From assembly GCA_031769625.1 (NCBI GenBank), contig JAUIMM010000886.1:496001-560000 (forward strand): a stretch of DNA of 64,000 nt, read 5' to 3'. A program made the position numbers and the translations under genes. Positions 1-11,575 of this stretch are shown in pieces; within the stretch, counting starts at the first letter, position 1; each line of letters opens with the position of its first letter. The stretch comes from Taudactylus pleione. Lineage: Eukaryota > Chordata > Amphibia > Anura > Myobatrachidae. Under the pieces are notes generated by a model. The model saw only the letters and a list, made by a program, of their open reading frames with translations, had not been told where the DNA came from and ran no database searches.

Positions 1-633
1 ATTCCGGGCTGCTGCGCATGCGCAGTCCCGCGGACTGCACATGATCTGGGTGGTCCCTCCGCCGGCTGAAATGCGGTAAGTGCCCATAGACCACAGCCCC
101 TATGGGGGAGGCGGCTGCCGGCGGCAATGGAGGGATCGCAGCAGGTATCGGAGATACATCCCTCCTTCATACATCCGGGGGATACTAAGTATTTGAGGTA
201 AACTCCTGAAAACAGGTGTTTTCGGGGAATTTACCTCAAATGCACTTTGATAAATGGGCCCCAAAGTCTCAATAGTCTTAAATCCTGGGAGAACTTGATA
301 TTAGGAGATTTTGCCTATTTATAAAACCCCCTCCTGCTGGTGGCTAGTGCCAGCAATCACAAGCCATAGCCTTCACGTTGGACATTCTGTGATACTTTGC
401 ATTTGGATGCCAGTATATCGTGGGCAGCTACAGTACAAGTATCACAGCTATCCTGGGATTGCAAATGCCCTCTCATTATTGTGTAAGTCATGGGTACCCT
501 TTATATAATATATACAGTATGTTTATCCTCCTGAAGAAGTCCAGCCAGTGGGCACAGAGACGTAACATGTCGAGGTGATGCTGGGTATACCCTCCACCAT
601 CTTTTGCCTCACGACATGAACTTGGATTGGTTT
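1..633. repeat. Left copy of a 63.4-kb-spaced direct repeat
   Basis: This stretch recurs at 63,370-64,000 with only a few differences (for example T/A at 51 and a two-base deletion near 333). Bases 1-262 are the right part of a MITE ending in AAATGGGCCCC. The match continues for about 370 bases beyond that end, so it is more than two insertions of one MITE. Confidence 0.9.
530..575 (+). other. Degenerate hammerhead-ribozyme-like motif
   Basis: CTGAAGA at 531-537 fits the hammerhead core CUGANGA. It is followed by a short possible stem and then GACGTAACATGTCG, where an intact core would have GAAAC before the cleavage triplet. The GAAA to GTAA change suggests it is inactive. Such motifs are known in Penelope-like retroelements, but I saw no reverse transcriptase beside it. 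Confidence 0.3.
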
Positions 634-689
634 GAGAAACCGAAAGATTGCATAAGAAAAGAGGTGTTTTAAACCTCTAGGATGGGGGC

Positions 690-1240
690 AGGCATGTTTG
701 CAAATTACTTGTGGGAGTTAACCTATGGCAAGCAGGGGCGGGTTTGTAACAGGAACATTATATAGTGGGCTAAAAGTGTGGGCCAAAGCCTCTTTGTTCC
801 AGATTCCCCACCCTCCCTCCCCTATAAAGTTTGGTATGTTGTGGGTTTGGTTTTGGGTGGCGGGAAAGAACGGCAGGTCGCCAGTCCGGGTGCAATTATG
901 ATTTAAGGGCGCTCCCTTCGTTGACTGGTAGTTGGCTGTACCAACCTAACGGGGGGCAGTATCACTACCTAAACGGGTGGGAAGTCAAGATGGGGGTGAG
1001 CGTTACCTTTTGTTGTTGACATGATTTACATGGTTATGTGTATGCACTCTGGGCGATCTACGCCTGCTATGCCTTTTGTTGTTTGTGTGTGGGCATAGCA
1101 GATTTGGCTAATTTCTGGCCGTCCTTTCTTTGGAACCATACATCCTTAAATAAATAATAAATAAATAATAATAATTATTGCTCCAAAAAATCGCCATCAA
1201 GTTATCTGCCAAATCCACGTCTCAGTGTCTTTATTTTATC
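690..1240. other. Unassigned, promoter-like and A/T-rich tail
   Basis: It holds a pyrimidine run followed by TATAAAG near 823, a GC-rich stretch, and an AATAAATAATAAATAAATAA run near 1,147. It could be a solo LTR or the 3' end of a retroelement, but no terminal repeats or target duplication were found. No credible gene. Confidence 0.3.
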
Positions 1241-1339
1241 TTAGTATGATAAGTAGTTTGCACACATGACAACACCTCATCCGATAGAAGGTTTATATGC
1301 AGATAAGTTTTATTTCTGTGTCTTTGATGTATGAATATA

Positions 1340-1806
1340 GGGCCTTATTCAGCTAGTGCACTGCTAAACGCAGATTCCCGATGATCAGGAATCCGCGCAG
1401 GCGCATGACCACTTCTGCGCATGTCTGCGATCCCGCACGTAGACTGGCAACAGTGATTGACAGTCTGCTGCCATTTGTGGGTGGGGAGGGGGTGGCGATG
1501 GCCTCCATTTCTCAAAACAAAGTCGCGTCACCGCTGTTTGGGGGGGAGGGAAGACGCCAGGATCTCAGTTGTCTGACGGAGATTTCCTGGCTTCATCCTC
1601 TCATCTGCGGCGGCCGGCCGTGTGACTGCATGGGTCACCTTAGCAGGCCGATGTTCTGCAGAGTATCCGATGCTGCGTTGGACAATGCAGCTCGAATACG
1701 TAATGCAGCAGGGGGCGTGATGCGTCCTCATTGCCATATCTGCACAGACGGAACTGCAAAGTTGCTTGCGAGCTGTTTGCGATTCCGTCCGTAGCTGAAT
1801 AAGGCA
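1340..1806. mobile_element. MITE with GGGCCTTATTCAGCTA termini
   Basis: The ends GGGCCTTATTCAGCTA and TAGCTGAATAAGGC are inverted repeats. The interior is GC-rich and has no convincing coding potential; overlapping reading frames on both strands are by-products of its composition. The termini resemble the GGCCTGATTCAG group found elsewhere in the window. No clear target duplication. Confidence 0.7.
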
Positions 1807-2096
1807 CATAATATGTTGTGTGTATATCATACTTGGCTACTATTGAAAATGCATATCAGGGAGAGTGTGACAGCAGCACCTATGAGCGCGGCGGTAAAGT
1901 GGGCGTGTCCTGCTACATCTGAGAGGCGTGTCCTAACATTTACTTACATCCAAATATAAACGAGTCCCAAAGCTGTTAGTAAGATCTACATGTTGATGAA
2001 AACACACTGATCCTTCTCAGAAAATGCATGTAGCCATAGGGATCATTGTGCCTTATCCCCAATGCAGGGAAATTATACTAATGATCCCATTTGAAT

Positions 2097-2590
2097 CATA
2101 CATGCCTACCCTCCCGGAATTCGCGGGAGGCTCCCGATTTTTTCGGGTAACACCCCCGCATCTCCGGAAGGGTAGGCATTTCTCCCGCATTTCTGCCCAC
2201 TTCCTAGTGAAGTGGGCAGAATGGGGAGCATTTCCGCGGCGATCGTGGGTCTCTGCTAGGGGGCGGGGCTTAATGATGCAAGTCTTCATGAATTGTGTAA
2301 TTTGGCCACGCCCCCTATTTAAATGCGAGCCAATCACAGCAATTTACCGTGAGGGGCGGGGCTTAATGACATGAATCATCAGTTCCCCCCCCACCCCGTC
2401 GCCACCCTCCTGCTTCTCTTACCCGGCTTCTCCCAGGAGAGAAAAAAGGGAAGTATGATTTCAATGTATTTTAAATATATAACAGCTACATAATGGGGAT
2501 AAGGTGCAATCAGGGAGATTACTAGACTCAGATTGCTACTAATTCAGGGAGACTCCCTGACAATCAGGGAGGGTTGGCAAGGAATCGGTA
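2097..2590. mobile_element. Degenerate hAT-like MITE (CATAC.TGCC type)
   Basis: It begins CATACATGCCTACCCTCCCG and ends with AGGGAGGGTTGGCAAGG, matching the termini of the elements at 8,244 and 14,185. Bases 2,227-2,402 recur at 4,118-4,293. I could not find an 8-bp duplication, so the edges are approximate. Confidence 0.55.
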
Positions 2591-2639
2591 GGAATTACCA
2601 CCAGACCTAAGCCCGGCGGATGAAATACAGAGGTGAGTA

Positions 2640-3110
2640 AGACCCCTGACCCTCCCCTCTCCCCCCCTAACCCTCCCTTAGGGTTGCCTTACCCTAACCT
2701 CCCCCCTAGTGCATAACCCTAACCTCCCCCTGAGGGGTGCCTAAACCTAATGCCCCCTCTCTGCACCCTAAACCTTACCCTCCTGGGGGGGTTCCTAAAC
2801 CTAACCTCCCCACGGGGGTACCTGAAGCTAACCCCTCTTCCCCTGGCCAAACCCACCCGGGGGGGTGCCTAACCTTAAGTCCCCCTGGGAGTTCCTAAAC
2901 CTAACCCTTCCCCTCCCCCCACGGCTATCACCTCCCGACGCCCGACTTACCAACCTTCGGTATGCTGGGCATCGGTATTTCAGCGTGGGGCTAATAATAG
3001 GCATCTGTATTTAAACGGCTATCATTAGTCCATGCTGGGATTTCACTATCAGGAAGGCGGCAGTCAGCATTTCGACTGCCGGCTTCCTGACTACAAGCCG
3101 TTGGCAAGTA
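2640..3110. mobile_element. MITE-like repeat with telomere-like CCCTAA tract
   Basis: The left half is a decayed series of CCCTAAC and CCTAAACCTAA motifs mixed with CCCC-rich spacers. The right half is an inverted-repeat segment with GGCAGTCAGCATTTCGACTG. Related copies lie at 42,400, 44,545 and, reversed, at 62,250. It is a dispersed repeat, not a chromosome end. Confidence 0.6.
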
Positions 3111-3297
3111 TGGTGCATATGTATATTAAAAAAAGCATTTTTAACATATTTCTGTATGCAGCTATTATTTGTTACTTTGGGTGCGATGTGATGGTATTTG
3201 GCCTCCTGGACCATTCTGATTATATTTGAAAGGCACCATTATTATAAGCATTCGGTACGAGCATGTGCGCTTTTTGGTTTTAGTGGTGTTGACTTGG

Positions 3298-3844
3298 GGC
3301 CTGATTCAGACCCACTCGCGAGCGGCTGTACGCTCGCAAGTGGGTCGATGGTCTGCACTGAGCATGCGCACGACGGAGGGAGCTCCGTCGTGCGCATGCG
3401 CCAGACACGACGAGCGAAGGACTTTCCTTCGCTCGTTGTGTCCGATCAAAGGGGGCGTGCTGTCAATGTTGATTGACAGCACGCCCCCTTTGGTGGGCGT
3501 GCCGGGGGCGTGCCTCCCTGACGGGGGCGTTCCCACGGGAACGCCTCCCGTCAGAAGCCGGCCCACTGACATCACTAGTGATGTCAGTGGGAGTGATTTT
3601 GGCTCTGATAGAGCCAAAATCACTCCGGAGCTTGCGGTTGAAAACCTCAACCGCAGGCTCCGGCTCGCAATTTCGATGGTCGCGATGGTCACGACCATCG
3701 CGGCCATCAAAATGCACGCTCGTATAGCCTGTGGGTGGTGACCCACAGCTATACGAGCGTCCAGGAGGACGCTCCATGAAAAAGGAGCCCGGCCCTCATG
3801 CAGAGCGTGCGCTCTGCTCAGAGCGTACGGCTCTGAATGAGGGC
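3298..3844. mobile_element. Hairpin-chain MITE, copy 1
   Basis: It begins GGCCTGATTCAG and ends CTGAATGAGGGC, flanked by CTTGG (3,293-3,297) and CTTGA (3,845-3,849), an imperfect 5-bp duplication. The interior is a row of separate near-perfect palindromes, each 30-80 bases. Examples are the GCGCACGACGGAG pair, the GGGGGCGTGCTGTCAA pair, CACTGACATCACTAGTGATG, the GATTTTGGCTCT pair and the GTGGGTGGTGACCCAC hairpin. No coding capacity. Related copies are at 6,010, 33,287 and 40,454. Confidence 0.85.
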
Positions 3845-4293
3845 CTTGATTAGGAATTTTCTGTGGTATATTCATATTTGCTAAACAAACTTTGTGTTGC
3901 ACTTTAAGAGTTTTCTGGTGCATGCTTTGTGGATGTGATGCTCTGTGGTTCTGAGTGGTACTAAGCACTTTAAATAACAATATTACACTATGTATAAATT
4001 TTTTGTTTTTTGCTGCAGAGTCTTTGGGTCACTTTAAGAAGAAATATCCAAGGAGGACCACGTCTTCTTGCAAATAAGCCCATTTATTTTTTGTATGTTT
4101 GCACTTTAGGTTTACATTTCTGCGGCGATCGTGGGTCTCTGTGTAGGGGGCGGGGTTTAATGACACAAGTCTTCATGAATTGTGTAATTTGGCCACGCCC
4201 CCTATTTAAATGCGAGCCAATCACAGCAATTTACCGTGAGGAGCAGGGCTTAATGACATGAATCTTCAGTTCCCCCCCCACCCCATCGCCAAC

Positions 4294-4985
4294 CTGACTC
4301 GGATTCGAAAATGAGGCAAAACGTCATCCTCCTGCTGTTCGATTCTCGCGGATTTTGGATTCTATAAAGTTCACGGTGATCGGCGCCATTTTCACACCGG
4401 CTTTTGTGCTGCTGTTGTAAGGGTGCAGTGTTGTCGGGCTGTGGATGCAGTACATAAAGGGGGCCCGCAGTACATAAAGGGGGGCTGCTGTGTTGTCCTG
4501 TCCATCAAGGGGCTAGGGCTGCAGTACATAAAGGGGTGCTCTGTCAATCCTGGGCTGCTCTTCCCCAGTGTTAAAAAAAGAAAAGTTAAATAAAGTTATC
4601 ATTCCACAAAGAAAAAAAAGTGCTACTGTAGCTAGTAGCTGCGCTATTATTGTTCGGTGACACTGCCGGCCAGACCGCAGTTTACCATCCATGTATGTGT
4701 CTCTCTGCAAGTGGTCCATACGTACTCCGCTGCTCCGCAGGGGTGCTTTGATGTCCATAAAGAGGTGCTGTGTTTTTCACCAAGGGGCTGCTGCCTTGTC
4801 CAGGGGTGCTTTTCCCCAGTGTTAAAAAAATAAAAGTGAAATAAAATTATTATTCCTCAAAAAATATATTTTTTTTCTTCTTTTTTTGCGTGTGTGTGTT
4901 AGCAACTTAGCTGTGCTGTTATTGTTCAGTGACACTGCCAGCCAGACCGCAATTTATCATCCACATATTGTATTTGTGACACTAT
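4294..4985. mobile_element. Fragment of the 29.5-kb hAT-like family, with internal repeats
   Basis: CTGACTCGGATTCGAAAATGAGG near 4,293 is the reverse complement of the right end of the element at 29,543-35,959. Two diverged repeats of about 250 bases follow, each with CCCCAGTGTTAAAAAAA and GTGACACTGCCGGCCAGACC-like motifs. No gene. Confidence 0.5.
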
Positions 4986-5830
4986 AAGTGGTAATGCAGT
5001 GTGTTATTCTTATTCATAAAAAAATTTGTGACACTGTAAGTGGTAGCGCAGTGTGTTATTATTTTCTTATTCATAAAAAATATTGTGATTATATTAGTGT
5101 CACCTGTAATGTTTACCACACCAGTGGGGACCGAAGATATTTAGCCAGGGCCATAATAATCCACTCAACAATAGCTAAATCTATAATAGTGTCACCTAAA
5201 GTGTTTACCAGACCAGGGCCTGGTTGCAGTAAACGAAAAATGCAGTAAAATGCGGTAAAATCCCCGTTTACCGCATTAGCCATATGCATCATTCTACTGA
5301 CCGCTGGCTCTGATGCGGAGGGTAACGTCAGCTTTTGCTGGCATTACCCTATAGAAGCCAATGGGCTTCTACCGCATCGCACTGTTATGAGGGATCCAAT
5401 TGGATCCCTCCCAGCATGCCCTACGGCCGCATGCGCAAATGGACTACTGGGTCATAAACTCTTATCGGAAGAGCTGTCCTTTGCTGTACTGATCGCATAT
5501 GTTAGTGCATATGCGATCAGTACAAATGATATGTCCGGCGGTAAGTGTTACTGCATTCCGCCCCAGAGGGGACCAAAGATATTTAGCAAGACCCGATATA
5601 TTCCGGGTTACAATGGCTAAATCAATATTAGTGTCACTTTGAAAATGTTTACCGCACCAGAGGGGACCAAAGATAGTTAGCCAGGGCCATAATAATCCGC
5701 TGAACAATTGCTAAATCTATACTAGTGTCACCTCAAAGTGTTTACTGCACCAGAGGGGACCAAAGATATTTAACAAGGCACATAATGTTCCACTTAACAA
5801 TGGTAAATCTATACTAATGTATAGATTGAG
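4984..5830. repeat. Tandem repeat of about 90 bp split by a MITE
   Basis: Units contain CACCAGAGGGGACCAAAGATA, a CTAAATCTATA block and TAGTGTCACCT. The array is broken at about 5,216-5,568 by a palindrome-rich insertion carrying GGTAACGTCAGC, GGGATCCAATTGGATCCC and GATCGCATATGTTAGTGCAT. A related insertion lies at 28,710-29,180. No gene. Confidence 0.6.
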
Positions 5831-6009
5831 CACTGATGGACACCTTAGATGTGTCATGTGACCAGAAAGTGTACTGAAGTGTTTAGAGATCGAAGCTCAG
5901 TCTGCAGCAGCAAGAGAAGACACAGTGATGCAGGTATGGAAATGAATGGACACTGAAGCTTAGTGTAGTGAGGGGAGAGTTACAGTGAGTAGGGGATGAG
6001 ACAAGAAGC

Positions 6010-6533
6010 GAGTGCTCGTTCTGAATGAGGGCGGCCACTTGTGTGTTTTAGTGCAGCCTCCTGATCGCTAGCTAAGCTGTGGGTTACCACCCACAGCTTT
6101 AGCGACCAACCAGGTTGATGGTCGTGATGGTCAAGACCATCGTGACCATCGGGGCTTGCGACGAGACCCTAAGGTTGGGTCTTGGCAACCGCAAGCCCCA
6201 GGGAGCTTCCTGCTCTGATCGAGCAGGAAGCTCCCCACTGACATCACTGCTGATGTCAGTGAAGGCCGCACACAAAACGGCAAGCATTCCGTCAGGAACG
6301 CCTCCATTTGTGTAGCCACCCCCGTCCCTGCCTACAAAACGGGCCGAGCTGTTGTTCAACATCGACAGCCGCCCCTTCTGTAGTGAGCTCCGGAGTGAGA
6401 GAATTTCTCTCTCGCTTCGGGGTTTGCGCACGCGCATTGTGGCCACTGTGCATGCACAGGGCCTTAACATTGACCTGGTTGCGAGCGCTCAGCGATTGCG
6501 ACTGGGTCTGAATGAGACCCAGGCTCCAAGCAC
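6010..6533. mobile_element. Hairpin-chain MITE, copy 2, reversed
   Basis: The same ordered palindromes as copy 1 occur in reverse order: a GTGGGTTACCACCCAC hairpin, GATGGTCGTGATGGTC, the GGAAGCTCC pair, then GACATCACTGCTGATGTC. It ends GGGTCTGAATGAGACCC. The left edge is rearranged, so boundaries are approximate. Confidence 0.75.
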
Positions 6534-6555
6534 TCAGACCCATCTCCATGTGTCA

Positions 6556-7440
6556 CTCCCCACACTTGTGTCACTTCACCGCACGTTACTGACCCAGATT
6601 GCACTACTATAATCTCCTCCTATGTGGCCTTGCTAAATCTCACCTCTCTCCACTCCAATCTGTCCTCAATGCTGCTGTCTGGCTAATCTTCCTCTCCAAA
6701 CATACTACACCTGTCTCCCCTCTCCTACAAGCCCTCCACTGGCTCCCTCTCCCCTTCAGCACCCAATTCAAGCTTCTCACACTCACTTACAAAGCCTCAC
6801 CCATTCCTCTCCCATTTACATCTCTGACCTTCTCTTCCTTCACACTCCTGCCTACCCTCTTCCATCTGCAAATTAATGCTGTCTCTCCTGCCAACTGATT
6901 ACTTCCTCCCATGACCACCTCCAAGATTGTGCACTTGTTACTCCCTACCTCTGGAATTCTCTACCTCACCCTATCAGACTCCACCTCTTTACTAAACTTC
7001 AAACGGGCTCTCAACACCCACTTCTTTATCAAAGCCAACCATCTCTCACCCTAACCCTCTGTCCCATGCTTACTGTGCACTCTATCTGTGTCACACCTGT
7101 CTGTCTGCCCCTCCCCTCCCTAGAATGTAAGCTCTGACGATCAGGACCCTCTTCCTCATGTGCTTTTCCTTCCCTTACTTATACTATTATCTACTCCACT
7201 CTCCTTACAGCAGCACCTAACCCTTGTCTTCTGCCACCCTGCTACTTATTTGTGTGATATGATCGCTGTTGTAGCAATGTTTATATACCATGTACTTGTG
7301 CTGCAATTTCTTGTTCTGAAAGTCACTGTCCTTTTGTTCTGCTGAACTGTAAGGCGCAGCGGAACCCTTGTGGTGCCATATAAATAAAGGATACTAATGC
7401 TAATAACTATAATACTAATAATAATACTAATAAATAATAA
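6556..7440 (+). pseudogene. L2-type LINE: reverse-transcriptase tail and 3' UTR
   Basis: The conceptual reading YYNLLLCGLAKSHLSPLQ, then ALHWLPLPFSTQFKLLTLTY (6,599-6,800), matches the C-terminal end of L2/CR1-clade ORF2 proteins, which usually carry LLHWLPV..RI.FKLL.L.YK. Frame breaks follow. The tail has the GAATGTAAGCTCTGACGA block (7,122) and AAGGCGCAGCGGAACCCTTG, ending in short A/T-rich repeats. It is a 5'-truncated dead insertion: only the last part of ORF2 remains. Confidence 0.8.
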
Positions 7441-8549
7441 TAATTATATGGCAAATTATGTGTCAAATTAGCAGCCCAAAGGTCCATGGATTTGCATCAA
7501 TAGGTGAACGGGAGAGGTAACAGGTTAGCAGGATATGGTCTGTTACTGGATGGGGAGTACCAAGTCGTACAATACAATTCATCTTTATAGGGATGTTAAG
7601 GGCATGTCGTTAATTTTACAAAGTTGATGAGTCGGCATAGGGGGGCGCTAACATCTATCTTAGCTTCATGTTACTGGGATGAATTTACACCACTGATACC
7701 CTGGAACTAATACTTTTAGTTTGAAACTTTAAACAGCCCTTGAACGTGACTGTAACTGAGATGTCAGTACTACAACTTAGGAAGAATCCATCTTGGTTCC
7801 TGTATCCTGTGTGTTGTGTCTTACTCTGTTCTTGATATTGTGCATGTAATTCTGTTAGGGTCTCATTCAGGTTAGATTGCACGGCTGTGTTTGCACGCAG
7901 CCGGCCAATGTTTGCATACTGCGCATACATATGCATCGCAGTGCGCGTGTGCGATCCGGCTGCTGCTGTCGGGAATCGATTGCCATGAGCACGCAGAGCC
8001 TTCACAGAGTGACTGACATGAAGTGACCATTTGGGGGTGGAGAGGTGGGGTGGTCGGCGGAACGCAGGGGTGCCTGTGCGTTGAACGCTGTTACAGGGGC
8101 ATACATAAATAATCCCCTGCGATTGCAGATGCTGGCAGAGGTCTAGATGGAGACAGTAAGTTTAGCAGCTTGTGCGGCAGGGTCAGGTCACCCACATCTG
8201 TGCGACAGGTTCCGATGTTACTAATGTTTTTGCTGACTTGAGGCATACTTGCCTACTTTTGAAAACTAGTTTCAGGGAGATTTTAGGTGGCAGGATAATG
8301 TGGCGCGCGGAGCGCGGCATGGCGATGAGGGGGCGTGTCATGTTCGGCCCAAAAGGTGTGTCTAGCTTCACCTCTGGGCGTGTCTATTGTCACTAAGGGG
8401 CGTGTCCTTCAGTGGCAGGTGAAAACTATAGTACTAAGAGCAACATACCACCAGAGCTAGTTTTTCTATGGGTAGTCTACTATCAGAGGTTGTATAGTCA
8501 AAGCCGGCAATCATGTATCATGTGTTATTCCTTTTACATATGGTTGCAA

Positions 8550-9760
8550 TGCCCCCATAGTACCCCCCAGTACACACAGTGTCCCCATAGTATCCTTAGT
8601 ATACACAGTGTCCCATATTACCCCCCAGTACACAGAGCACCTCCATATTATTACCACCCAGTACACAGTGCTCCGTATTATCCTCAGTACACACAATGGC
8701 CCTCATTCAGAGCCGTTCGCTATTTGCGGTCGTTCGTTCAAAAACAAGGGGTGGCTATTCAAATGATCCGTTCGCACATTGCAGTCTGTTCACACCTCTA
8801 AGTCTGAACGAGCGAGCAAAACATACGCTCGTTTATTTGATAAAAACGCCCCCTGGCCGCTCGCACCATACGTCATGTCCGCTATTTATTAGATTAATCG
8901 AGTACATCGTACAGCGTATGAACTGCTCGCTATTCTTGTGGTTGGTTTTTTCAACCGCTATTTTGCGAGCAGTTCTGAGTTTAAAAAAACCAAGTGACGT
9001 GGTCAATGACGCTGCTGGATTAATTATGCACACCCTTAAAACACCCGTTTTGACCTTTAAGCACGCCTGCGTTCGAATTCCACTCCCCCATTTTCAAGCA
9101 CCTTCCGCTGTTACCACCCACATACGCCTCATTCTGTCACTCAAAATAGCAGGCACTCGCTATATAGCGTACAAACGATTTTCGGCCGCACTGACTGGTT
9201 CGCGCATGCGTACTAAAAACCGTACGCATGCGCAGATGTGCGAACTTCGCTCGGAACGAGCGTACTGCCGCTAATGAGCGGCTCTGAATGAGGGCCAATG
9301 TCCCATATTACCCCCTGTACACACAGTTCCCCATATTGCCCCCCCCCAGTACACACAGTGGCCCATATTACCCCCTCTACATGGAGCACCTCCATATTTC
9401 CCCCAGAACACACAGTACCCTCATTACACAGTGGCCCATATTACCCCCCAGTACACACAGTGCCCCCATATTACCCCCCAGTACACAGTTCCCCATATTG
9501 CCCCCCCCAGTACACACAGTGGCCCATATTACCCCCTGTACATGGAGCACCTCCATATTACCCCCAGAACACACAGTGCCCTCATTACACAGTGGCCCAT
9601 ATTACCCCCCAGTACACACAGTGTCCCCATATTACCTCCCAGTCCACACAGTGTCCCCATATTACCTCCCAGTACACACAGTGTCCCCATATTACCTCCC
9701 AGAACACACAGTGCCCCAATGTAATCCCCCCAATACACATAGTGCCCCCATGGTACCTTT
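8550..9760. repeat. Minisatellite, unit near CCCCCATATTACCCCCCAGTACACACAGTG
   Basis: About thirty-base units, many with CATATTACC and AGTACACACAGTG, form a degenerate array interrupted by the MITE at 8,699-9,295. Higher-order repeats are visible between 9,360 and 9,600, where a CTACATGGAGCACCTCCATA block recurs. Confidence 0.9.
8699..9295. mobile_element. 597-bp MITE with 5-bp duplication CAATG
   Basis: Ends GCCCTCATTCAGAGCCG and CGGCTCTGAATGAGGGC are perfect inverted repeats, flanked by CAATG at 8,694-8,698 and 9,296-9,300. It sits inside the minisatellite. Two further copies of nearly the same length are at 32,468 and 36,797. Non-coding. Confidence 0.9.
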
Positions 9761-10559
9761 TTTTCTCCTCCTGTAAAAACTGTGCAGGGAGCCGGGGCAG
9801 TGTTGTGAGGGGAGGTGGCACAGGCAGTGACTCAGACAAGGAGCAAGTCAGCAGGAAGAAGAGGGCTGATATGTGCAGCCCACTTTGAGCCCGGTGGTAG
9901 GTTGGCTGGTCCCTTGGGAGATGCCAGCTGCTGTGAAGCAATATCGGCCAGCCAGCCCTGATATGTGTGGTGCTCTGTGCTGGCTAGGTCATGTGCTTCT
10001 GTTTGTGAGCAGCACAGGCTCACTGCTGTGTGGCTGCCATGGAGGAGGAGCGGGTCCCGCAGCACTTCTGCTGAACTGCGAGAAGCCCCAGGGAGGAAAG
10101 GTAAGAGGCGGACCATGCGCTGTGGTCAGGGGCGGATTGGGCATTTAAAGTGGCCCTGGAAAAAATCCTGAAAGTGGCCCCATGAGCGCACCGAAGATGT
10201 GCACCTGAAAAAGTGGGTGTGACCTTGCGGAAAGAGATATGGCCGCGTGTGAAATGCTACGCCCGCAAGCTACTCCTCTTGTTTTTCATCATTCTGGGGG
10301 CATGCCTACTGCTCCGGGAGCTGATGGATATGCCCCCAGCTCCTCTCTCCAGTGAATAAACACAGCATGTGTATATGTATTCTCTTACCTATATGATTTC
10401 TCTGCAACAAGGAACCTCTGAAGAAATGTATCCTCCCTGGACAGGTAGCGTCTTGTGTCAGTATTCACTATTCATGCAGGAGATCACATGGTCCGGAAGC
10501 CGCCATGTGTTCTTTTAGGAATAAAGCCAATGTCATCAACATGCAACAGAGGTTCTCAC

Positions 10560-10960
10560 CAGTACCATCTCCCTGTATCTCTCCAGCACCACCCCCCTGT
10601 CACTCTCCAATACCATCCTCCTGGGTCTCTCCAATACATCCCACTGTCCAGCTCCTCTTTTCCCCCCAAGGCCATCTCCTTTTTGCCCCAGCACCATCTC
10701 CTCTGTGCCCCCAGTGTCAAACCTGTCCCCGCATCACAGCATCCTCCCGCAGCACAGTAAAGCCCTCTCCCCTCACAGCACTCCTCACAGCCCCCTTCAG
10801 AACAGCCCTTCACACCACAGCCCTCCTCATAGCACAGTCCTCCACACCACAGCCCCCCTCATCGCAGCCCTTCACACCACAGCCCCACTCATCACAGTCC
10901 CCATCATAGCACTGCCCTCCACAGCTCAGCCCTTCACACCATAGCCCTCCTCAGGACAGT
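10560..10960. repeat. C-rich minisatellite (CACACCACAGCCC type)
   Basis: Loose tandem repeats of CTCACAGCCC and TTCACACCACAGCCC. Several proline/serine-rich frames run through it on both strands, but they have repeat composition and no protein-family features. Confidence 0.75.
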
Positions 10961-11339
10961 CGCAAACATATGACAGCCCCCTTTACAGCACAGCCCTCCT
11001 CACTAAAGACCCCCTCAGAGCATAGTCCCCAGCAGGCCCTTAGCACAAAATAACCCCGCCCCACAGACAGATCATCTCTCCCTAGTTCAGCAGAACCCCC
11101 CTCCCACCACAGACAGATCATCTCTTTTCTAATCATTAATCATTCCCCCCCCCATAGCCCCCACCCCAGACATCCCTCTCTCTAAACTCCATCTCCCTGC
11201 CCAATTGCCATCATCTCATCATGAATATATCTATCTATATATATCGCCAAATACATTCAATATATCCTAAAAGAACATAGTATGCAACCTGTACTATTAA
11301 TATACTCCAGCGCACAGAATACTACTGCACTAGACCAGA

Positions 11340-11575
11340 TACAATACTACAACCCACCTCAACCCCCACAAAAATTTACACCTCCTAACCCACCTCACCC
11401 CCCCTAGTAAATTATACCTCCTAACCCACCTCACCCCCCCCTAATAAATTATACCTCCTAACCCACCTCACCCCCCCTAATAAATTATACCTCCAAACCC
11501 ACCTCACCCCCCCTAATAATTTACACCTCCTAACCCACCTCACCCCCCCAAATAATTTACACCTCCTTACCCCAT
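11340..11575. repeat. Minisatellite, unit of about 37 bp
   Basis: Five or six units of AACCCACCTCACCCC plus an AATAAATTATACCTCCT-like stretch. It lies inside the 4.15-kb hAT-like element. Confidence 0.85.

Noticed and set aside
3226..3980. 171- and 224-codon frames across a hairpin-chain MITE
   Set aside because: Overlapping frames on both strands of palindromes; no protein family features.
8412..9941. Long proline-, tyrosine- and histidine-rich frames on both strands
   Set aside because: They arise from the 30-bp minisatellite and a MITE; both strands are equally open.
10455..10944. Overlapping 80-134-codon frames rich in Ser, Pro and His
   Set aside because: Repeat composition only, with no domain or splice context.
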